In this document: positions 1 through 5,478 of the stretch, piece by piece
Layout of the letters: every line of letters begins with the position of its first letter
Position numbering within the stretch: position 1 is the first letter of the stretch
NCBI GenBank assembly: GCA_030916665.1
Contig: JAUPWC010000663.1
Coordinates: 1-5,478 of the forward strand
Length of the DNA: 5,478 bases
Origin: Verrucomicrobiota bacterium
Lineage (GTDB): Bacteria; Verrucomicrobiota; Verrucomicrobiia; Opitutales; Opitutaceae
Direction: 5' to 3'
The notes under the pieces: model-generated
The model's database searches: none
The model's input: only the letters and a program-made list of their open reading frames with translations
Told to the model about the DNA's origin: nothing
Position numbers and translations under genes: made by a program

Positions 1-1716
<1,716 letters not shown>

Positions 1717-1734
1717 CGTCACTCCCACAGCATA

Positions 1735-1760
1735 GCCGGGCTTGCGCTCGGCACCGCTTT
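1735..1760 (+). terminator. Weak terminator-like hairpin after clpB
   Basis: Arms 1735-1741 (GCCGGGC) and 1746-1752 (GCTCGGC region) can form a 7-bp GC-rich stem with one G-U pair and a 4-nt loop, 18 bases after the clpB stop. The following bases contain only a short CTTT run (1757-1760), so the U-tract is poor. It may be an inefficient intrinsic terminator or simply a GC-rich coincidence. Confidence 0.3.
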
Positions 1761-1775
1761 GGGGATGATATCCCC
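1761..1775 (+). promoter_or_regulatory. Perfect inverted repeat abutting the kinase start codon, overlapping its likely ribosome binding site
   Basis: GGGGAT (1761-1766) and ATCCCC (1770-1775) are perfect reverse complements separated by GAT, and base 1776 is the A of the kinase ATG. GGGGA (1761-1765) is the only purine-rich Shine-Dalgarno-like sequence at a workable distance (10 nt before the ATG). If the stem forms in mRNA it would hide that site. The short palindrome could alternatively be a protein-binding half-site pair. The sequence is certain; any function is inference. Confidence 0.4.
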
Positions 1776-4202
1776 ATGACCCACACCAGGCAGCCGATTT
1801 CGCGCGTGCTGCTCGCGTTGCTGTCGCTGCTGATGGCGGTGCGAACGCCGGCCGCCGAGGCCACCGAGGAGCGGCGTCCGCTTAGGATCGGCGTGCTGAC
1901 GGACAATTATCCCTATTCCTTCCGCGACTCCGACGGCAAGGTGAAGGGGTTCGCCTACGACATCGTCGATGGCGTCGTCGAGGTGATGGGGCTCAAGGTC
2001 GAGCGCGTCGAGGGCATCACGCAGGACATCTACGCGCGATTCGAGCGGGGCGAACTGGACATGCTGCAAAGCCTCGCGCAGCTGGCGGACCGCGAGGGCG
2101 TGGCGGATTTTTCGGTGCCCTACCTGATCATGGTCGGCACGATTTTCGTGCACAAGGACAACCAGCAGGTGCTCCGGCTGGAGGATCTGCGCGGGCGGCG
2201 CGTGGGTGTGCATCGCAGCAGCCTGGGCGAATCCCTGCTGCGCCGGTCAGGATTCGGGGACTCCATCGTCTATGTGGAATCCGTGCAGGCCGCGCTTGAA
2301 CAGGTGAACGCCGGCAAGATCGACGCCACGCTGGCCAGCCGCCTGACCGGCCTGACGCTGGCGCGTCGCGAAGGACTCGACGACATCAAGGCGCTGCAGA
2401 TCGAGGTGCCGGGCTACGACGTGCGCTATTGCCTGGCTGTGCGCGATGGCGACCGGCGGCTGCTTGCGCAGGTCAATGAGGGTCTGGCGATCCTGGTGCG
2501 CACGGGTCGGTTCGATGAAACTTATCGGAAGTGGTTTTCGCAGGTGGAGCCGTCGCGCTACACGCTTGAACAGGTGCTGATGGCGGTGGCCGTCGGGCTG
2601 GCGCTGGCGCTGGTCGTGGTGTTGTGGGCCGCGGGACGGCAACGCCGGTTGCGCCGCCAGATCGCCCGGCAGGCGGCGGAGCTGCAGGCCGGCGAGGAGC
2701 GTTATCGCAGCCTGTTCGAGGGCGCGCCGGACGGCCTGCTGGTGCTGGAAACCGCGGCCTCCCGCGCCGTCGTCGTGGTCCAGACCAACCCTGCCGCCCG
2801 CCGGCTGCTGCAGACCGGGAGCGGTCCCGCGCCCGGGGCGCGGCTGCACCATGTGCTGTCGGCGGATGCCGCGCTGGCCGACCGGCTCACCGCGGCCACC
2901 AGTGCGGGGCAGGCGGCGGAGTTCGAGCACGAGAAGCCCTCGGCCACCGGCTGGTGGCGCGTGTCGGTGAGTCCGCTCGGGGCGCGTTTCCTCGTCTCCC
3001 TGCGTGACATCACGGAGCAGACGCAGGCGCGGCTCCGCCTGCAGCGGCAGGAGGACCGCCTGCGGCAGTCCCAGAAGATCGAGGCCATCGGCACGCTGGC
3101 CGGCGGCATCGCGCACGATTTCAACAACCTGCTCACGGCGATCATCGGCAACACCCAGCTGAGCCTGCTCAACCTGCCCGCCGACCACCCCGAGGTCACC
3201 TCGCTCGAGCAGGTGCTCAAGGCCGGCCGCCGCGCGCAGCAGCTGGTGAAGCAGATCCTGACGTTCTCCCGCCGTTCCGAGGCCAGCCGGCAGACGCTGA
3301 AGGTCGGCCCGCTGATCGAGGAGGTCGTCGGTTTCCTTCGCGCCGTGGCGCGCGGCACCGTGGAGTTCGACCACCGCGCGCAATCGTTGCGCGCGGAAAT
3401 CCTGGCCGACCCCGCGCAGGTTCACCAGGTGCTGATGAACATCGGCACCAACGCCCTGCAGGCGATGCGCGGCATGCAGGGGCGCCTGCAGTTCAGCGAG
3501 GAGGAGGTCGTGGTGGAGGCGGGTGCCTCCCTGCAACCGGACCTGAAGCCGGGCCGTTATCTCCGGATCGGTGTGCAGGACTCTGGCCCCGGCATGAGCC
3601 GGGAGGTCATGGACCGCATCTTCGAACCGTTCTTCACCACCAAGCCGATGGGCGAGGGCACCGGCCTCGGCCTGTCGGTTGTGCATGGCATCATGCAGCA
3701 GCACGACGGCGCCGTCACGGTCGCCAGCGAACCGGGCCGCGGCACACAGTTCCACCTCTACTTCCCGCTGGCCGCGCAGAAGGTGGAGAAGGCCGCGGAC
3801 GACACCCGCGCGGCCGCCGTGCCCTCCGGCCAGGGCCAGCCGATCCTGTTCGTGGATGACGACGTCTCCATCGTGGAAACCGTGCGCAAGGTCCTCCAGC
3901 GGCTCGGCTACACGGTCAGCGCGCACCTGCGGGCGGAGGACGCGCTGGCGGAGTTCGAGGCCGCGCCGGAGCGCTTCGCGCTCGTGCTGAGCGACCTCAC
4001 GATGCCCGCCCTCAACGGTCTCCAGCTCGCCGCCCGCGTGCGGATGCGGAATCCGCAGACGCCGCTCGTGCTGGTCAGCGGCTACTGGCCCGAGAGCGAC
4101 CTGGCCGAGGCCCGCCGTCTGGGCGTGTCCGCCACGTTGCACAAGCCGCTGTCCTACGAAAGCATCGGCCGCATCGCCGCCGATCATGTCCGACGGAGGT
4201 GA
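1776..4202 (+). CDS. Hybrid sensor histidine kinase with periplasmic SBP_bac_3-type sensor, PAS, HisKA, HATPase and receiver domains
   Basis: This 808-residue inner-membrane kinase probably senses a small extracytoplasmic solute and autophosphorylates. A signal peptide or N-terminal anchor occupies about 1-29, with Ala-rich cleavage sites near residues 26-29. Residues 36-254 resemble a family-3 solute-binding domain (LRIGVLTDNYPYSF at the start, VADFSVPY in the middle, FDETYRKWF at the end). One transmembrane helix covers 267-287 and is followed by a basic helical linker. A PAS domain spans about 307-415. The phosphoacceptor is His447 in GIAHDFNN, the NtrB-like HDFNN class. The ATPase has the N-box (Asn555/Asn559), G1 DSGPGM (602-607), F-box FEPFFTTK (616-623) and G2 GEGTGLGLS (626-634). 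After a linker (666-688), a C-terminal receiver has acidic Asp694-696, phosphoacceptor Asp740 in LSDLTMP, Ser768 and Lys790. All key residues are present, so it looks functional. There is no HPt, output domain or partner regulator in the window. The ATG at 1776 is preferred because it gives the signal peptide. The ligand is unknown; an amino acid or similar solute is only a family-based guess. Confidence 0.95.
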   Translation: MTHTRQPISRVLLALLSLLMAVRTPAAEATEERRPLRIGVLTDNYPYSFRDSDGKVKGFAYDIVDGVVEVMGLKVERVEGITQDIYARFERGELDMLQSLAQLADREGVADFSVPYLIMVGTIFVHKDNQQVLRLEDLRGRRVGVHRSSLGESLLRRSGFGDSIVYVESVQAALEQVNAGKIDATLASRLTGLTLARREGLDDIKALQIEVPGYDVRYCLAVRDGDRRLLAQVNEGLAILVRTGRFDETYRKWFSQVEPSRYTLEQVLMAVAVGLALALVVVLWAAGRQRRLRRQIARQAAELQAGEERYRSLFEGAPDGLLVLETAASRAVVVVQTNPAARRLLQTGSGPAPGARLHHVLSADAALADRLTAATSAGQAAEFEHEKPSATGWWRVSVSPLGARFLVSLRDITEQTQARLRLQRQEDRLRQSQKIEAIGTLAGGIAHDFNNLLTAIIGNTQLSLLNLPADHPEVTSLEQVLKAGRRAQQLVKQILTFSRRSEASRQTLKVGPLIEEVVGFLRAVARGTVEFDHRAQSLRAEILADPAQVHQVLMNIGTNALQAMRGMQGRLQFSEEEVVVEAGASLQPDLKPGRYLRIGVQDSGPGMSREVMDRIFEPFFTTKPMGEGTGLGLSVVHGIMQQHDGAVTVASEPGRGTQFHLYFPLAAQKVEKAADDTRAAAVPSGQGQPILFVDDDVSIVETVRKVLQRLGYTVSAHLRAEDALAEFEAAPERFALVLSDLTMPALNGLQLAARVRMRNPQTPLVLVSGYWPESDLAEARRLGVSATLHKPLSYESIGRIAADHVRRR

Positions 4203-4276
4203 GAACACGAAGCAGCCAAGGAGCGAAGTTCTGACTTTGCTGCCTCGCTGCTTTGTGTGATGTCTTGGTTCTCATC
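4198..4276. repeat. Long imperfect palindromic intergenic element filling the kinase-psd gap
   Basis: Arms 4205-4229 and 4234-4258 are reverse complements at 20 of 25 positions, with a 4-nt loop (TCTG, 4230-4233). Two of the five mismatches become G-U pairs in plus-strand RNA. Each arm consists of three degenerate 8-nt units (left: CACGAAGC, AGCCAAGG, AGCGAAGT from 4206). An outer 9-nt pair, GGTGAGAAC (4198-4206) and GTTCTCATC (4268-4276), matches with one G-U and shares two bases with the inner arm. The element overlaps the kinase TGA (4200-4202) and ends immediately before the psd ATG. No T-run follows, so it is not a classical intrinsic terminator, although the RNA hairpin could still affect transcript ends or stability. 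It resembles the dispersed palindromic repeats common in some environmental bacterial genomes; copy number cannot be judged from one window. Confidence 0.85.
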
Positions 4277-5176
4277 ATGCCCGCCGAGCCCATCCGCTAT
4301 TTCCACCGTGCGAAGAAGACCGTTGAGACCGAGCAGGTCTATGGCGGCGCCTGGCTGCGCTGGACCTACGAATCCTCGCTCGGCCGCCTCTCGCTCAACG
4401 TGCTGGTGAAGCGCGCGCTGCTGTCGCGCTATTACGGCTGGCGGATGAGCATGCGCGCCAGCGCCAACCGCGTGCTGCCGTTCATCGTGGACTACGGGCT
4501 CGACGTGGACGAGTTCGCGAAGAAGCCGTATTCGTTCAAGACCTTCAACGAGTTCTTCTACCGCGCGCTCAAGCCCGGCGCGCGGCCGGTGGCCGAGGGT
4601 GACCGCGTGGCCGTCTTGCCCGCGGACGGCCGGCACCTGGCCTTCCAGAACGTGGACGCTGCGGCCGGTTTCTATGCGAAGGGTCAGCGGTTCGACCTGA
4701 AGGCGTTCCTGGGCGACGAGGCGCTGGCGGCGAAGTTCGCCGGCGGGTCGCTGCTCATCTCGCGCCTTTGTCCGGTGGACTACCACCGGTTTCATTTCCC
4801 GGTGGCGGGCACGCCCGGCGACGCGCGGCTGATCAATGGGTTTCTTTATTCCGTGTCGCCGATCGCGCTGCGGCGGAACCTCGCTTATCTCTGGGAAAAC
4901 AAGCGCACCGTCACGCTGGTCGAATCGCCGGTGTTCGGCACCGTCGCCGTGTGCGAGATCGGAGCAACCATGGTCGGCAGCATCGTGCAGACGCACGTGC
5001 CCGGCCGACCCGCGCCGAAGGGCGAGGAGAAGGGCCTGTTCAAGTTCGGCGGCTCCTGCGTCGTGACGATCTTCCAGCCCGGCCGGATCAAGCTCGATGC
5101 CGACCTCGTCGGGCAGACGGCCGCCGGTCTCGAGGTTTATGCGCGCATGGGTGAGCAGCTCGGGGAAGCCGGTTGA
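4277..5176 (+). CDS. psd: Phosphatidylserine decarboxylase, long bacterial form
   Basis: This 299-residue pyruvoyl enzyme decarboxylates phosphatidylserine to phosphatidylethanolamine at the membrane, the last step of PE synthesis. The N-terminal half shows the long-form family text (YFHRAKK, LRWTYESSLGRL, SRYYGW, FNEFFYRALKPGARPV). The self-cleavage and catalytic set is complete: Asp117 in PADGR, His170 and His173 in DYHRFHFP, and Ser260 in FKFGGSC. By analogy with the E. coli LGST site, cleavage between Gly259 and Ser260 would give a beta chain of 259 residues and an alpha chain of 40 residues carrying the pyruvoyl group. Cys261 sits where Thr or Ser is usual. The ATG at 4277 is chosen because the family-like YFHR text follows it at once. 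An in-frame TTG at 4253 lies within the upstream palindrome and would add eight unrelated residues. No Shine-Dalgarno sequence precedes 4277. The gene for phosphatidylserine synthase, its usual pathway partner, is not in the window. Confidence 0.95.
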   Translation: MPAEPIRYFHRAKKTVETEQVYGGAWLRWTYESSLGRLSLNVLVKRALLSRYYGWRMSMRASANRVLPFIVDYGLDVDEFAKKPYSFKTFNEFFYRALKPGARPVAEGDRVAVLPADGRHLAFQNVDAAAGFYAKGQRFDLKAFLGDEALAAKFAGGSLLISRLCPVDYHRFHFPVAGTPGDARLINGFLYSVSPIALRRNLAYLWENKRTVTLVESPVFGTVAVCEIGATMVGSIVQTHVPGRPAPKGEEKGLFKFGGSCVVTIFQPGRIKLDADLVGQTAAGLEVYARMGEQLGEAG

Positions 5177-5221
5177 ATTAAGAAGGAAGATTCAGGAATT
5201 AGGAACCGGTCAGACGGCTAG

Positions 5222-5249
5222 GCCACGGATTGCTCGGATAGACACGGAT
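5222..5249. repeat. Left arm of outer 28-nt inverted repeat (CACGGAT family)
   Basis: This arm matches the reverse complement of 5433-5460 at 25 of 28 positions. It contains three degenerate tandem units beginning at 5224 (CACGGATTG), 5233 (CTCGGATAGA) and 5243 (CACGGAT), a period of 9-10 nt. Its right end also forms an alternative perfect local hairpin: GGATTGG (5246-5252) with CCAATCC (5258-5264), loop GCCAA. Confidence 0.9.
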
Positions 5250-5337
5250 TGGGCCAACCAATCCTCGAACCGTCAGTCTGAGCCAAAAGACCAAGCCGGA
5301 GCCTGCGTGTGTGCGATTACCCATGAACGTCCATGCC

Positions 5338-5419
5338 GTCATCCTGAGCCGCGCGAAGGATCCAGCAGCACAGCCGATGGCGGACATCAGCTTGGATCCT
5401 TCACTTCGTTCTGGATGAC
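5338..5419. repeat. Inner imperfect palindromic element (HPERSEG / ARLRMT-type intergenic repeat)
   Basis: Arms 5338-5363 and 5394-5419 are reverse complements at 20 of 26 positions, with perfect outer 7 nt (GTCATCC / GGATGAC) and perfect inner 9 nt (GAAGGATCC / GGATCCTTC). The variable middle holds a smaller stem (5373-5379 with 5385-5391, one mismatch). On the minus strand, one frame reads HPERSEGS and then FARLRMT. I recognise these as the false-peptide signatures of a very widespread intergenic palindrome found in many unrelated bacterial phyla. A TTTT run (5429-5432) follows 9 nt after the right arm, so weak terminator activity for psd is possible. Its mode of spread is not shown by this sequence. 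Confidence 0.85.
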
Positions 5420-5432
5420 GATGCGTGGTTTT

Positions 5433-5460
5433 ATCCGTGCCTATCCGTGGAATCCGTGGC
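5433..5460. repeat. Right arm of outer 28-nt inverted repeat (CACGGAT family)
   Basis: This is the inverted partner of 5222-5249, with only three mismatches. It reads as three units ATCCGTG(C), (CT)ATCCGTGG and (A)ATCCGTGG. The arms are separated by 183 bases: 88 bases of unique-looking sequence (5250-5337), the 82-bp inner palindrome, and 13 bases (5420-5432). The arm ends 12 bp before a possible ATG at 5473. Confidence 0.9.
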
Positions 5461-5478
5461 TGATTTCTCATCATGAAA

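Larger units (their letters stand above)
5177..5478. other. Gene-free intergenic region after psd, dominated by nested repeats
   Basis: No credible coding sequence is present in these 302 bases. Bases 5177-5221 are a purine-rich stretch with a short GAATTA direct repeat (5175-5180 and 5196-5201) and no recognised motif. Bases 5250-5337 show only a near-palindrome, CATGAACGTCCATG (5322-5335, 12 of 14 symmetric), of unknown meaning. The rest is the nested inverted-repeat structure described separately. An ATG at 5473-5475 followed by AAA could start a gene that continues beyond the window, but only two codons are visible and no Shine-Dalgarno sequence precedes it. Confidence 0.7.

Noticed and set aside
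2247..4208. A 653-residue minus-strand open frame opposite the kinase
   Set aside because: It mirrors a GC-rich gene with strong third-position bias, is rich in His, Arg, Gln and Leu with no domain logic, and lies opposite an unmistakable multidomain kinase.
4253..4276. Upstream TTG start for psd
   Set aside because: It lies within the palindromic repeat and adds eight residues without family similarity; the ATG at 4277 directly precedes conserved sequence.
4184..4996. A 270-residue minus-strand frame opposite psd
   Set aside because: It is antisense to a complete Psd with all catalytic residues, and its composition is typical of a GC-rich shadow.
5169..5209. CCGGTT / AACCGG inverted repeat around the psd stop as a terminator
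   Set aside because: The stem is only 6 bp with a 29-nt loop and no following T-run.
5202..5285. Possible direct repeat GAACCGGTCAG / GAACCGTCAG
   Set aside because: The match is short and gapped, and similarity does not extend convincingly into the flanks.
5199..5474. A 91-residue minus-strand reading frame across the downstream repeats
   Set aside because: It reads through the palindromic repeats and contains HPERSEGS and ARLRMT, signatures of false peptides produced by this intergenic repeat. It lacks any coherent domain.
5177..5478. CRISPR array or tRNA gene in the gene-free region
   Set aside because: The repeats are inverted pairs without regular spacers, and no cloverleaf with a T-arm GTTCGA-like sequence could be traced.

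Overview
The window is GC-rich bacterial DNA with strong G/C preference at third codon positions. It carries three plus-strand protein genes: a 5'-truncated clpB, a hybrid sensor histidine kinase with a fused periplasmic binding domain, and a long-form phosphatidylserine decarboxylase (psd). The gene texts, together with the style of the intergenic palindromic repeats, suggest a Gram-negative bacterium of the Verrucomicrobiota (Opitutales-like) or a relative. That placement is inference from recalled family resemblance and was not tested.

Layout: 1-1716 is the C-terminal two thirds of ClpB, ending in TAA. A 59-bp gap (1717-1775) holds a weak hairpin and then a perfect 6-bp inverted repeat that touches the kinase start codon. 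The kinase (1776-4202) reads signal peptide, SBP-type sensor, one membrane helix, PAS, HisKA, HATPase and receiver. The 74-bp gap before psd (4203-4276) is almost entirely an imperfect palindrome that begins in the kinase stop codon region and ends at the psd ATG. Psd runs 4277-5176. The last 302 bp (5177-5478) contain no credible gene. They hold a nested pair of inverted-repeat elements, an outer 28-nt pair and an inner 26-nt pair, and the outer pair ends 12 bp before a possible start codon at the window edge.

The three genes are housekeeping or stress functions (protein disaggregation, signal sensing, phosphatidylethanolamine synthesis) with no obvious shared pathway. Common orientation is the only argument for co-transcription.

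The most unusual content is the intergenic DNA. Two different repeat families share the same design: each arm is built of three degenerate tandem units of 8-10 nt and is mirrored by an inverted copy. Both lie close against gene boundaries. No new enzymatic or defence system is visible.
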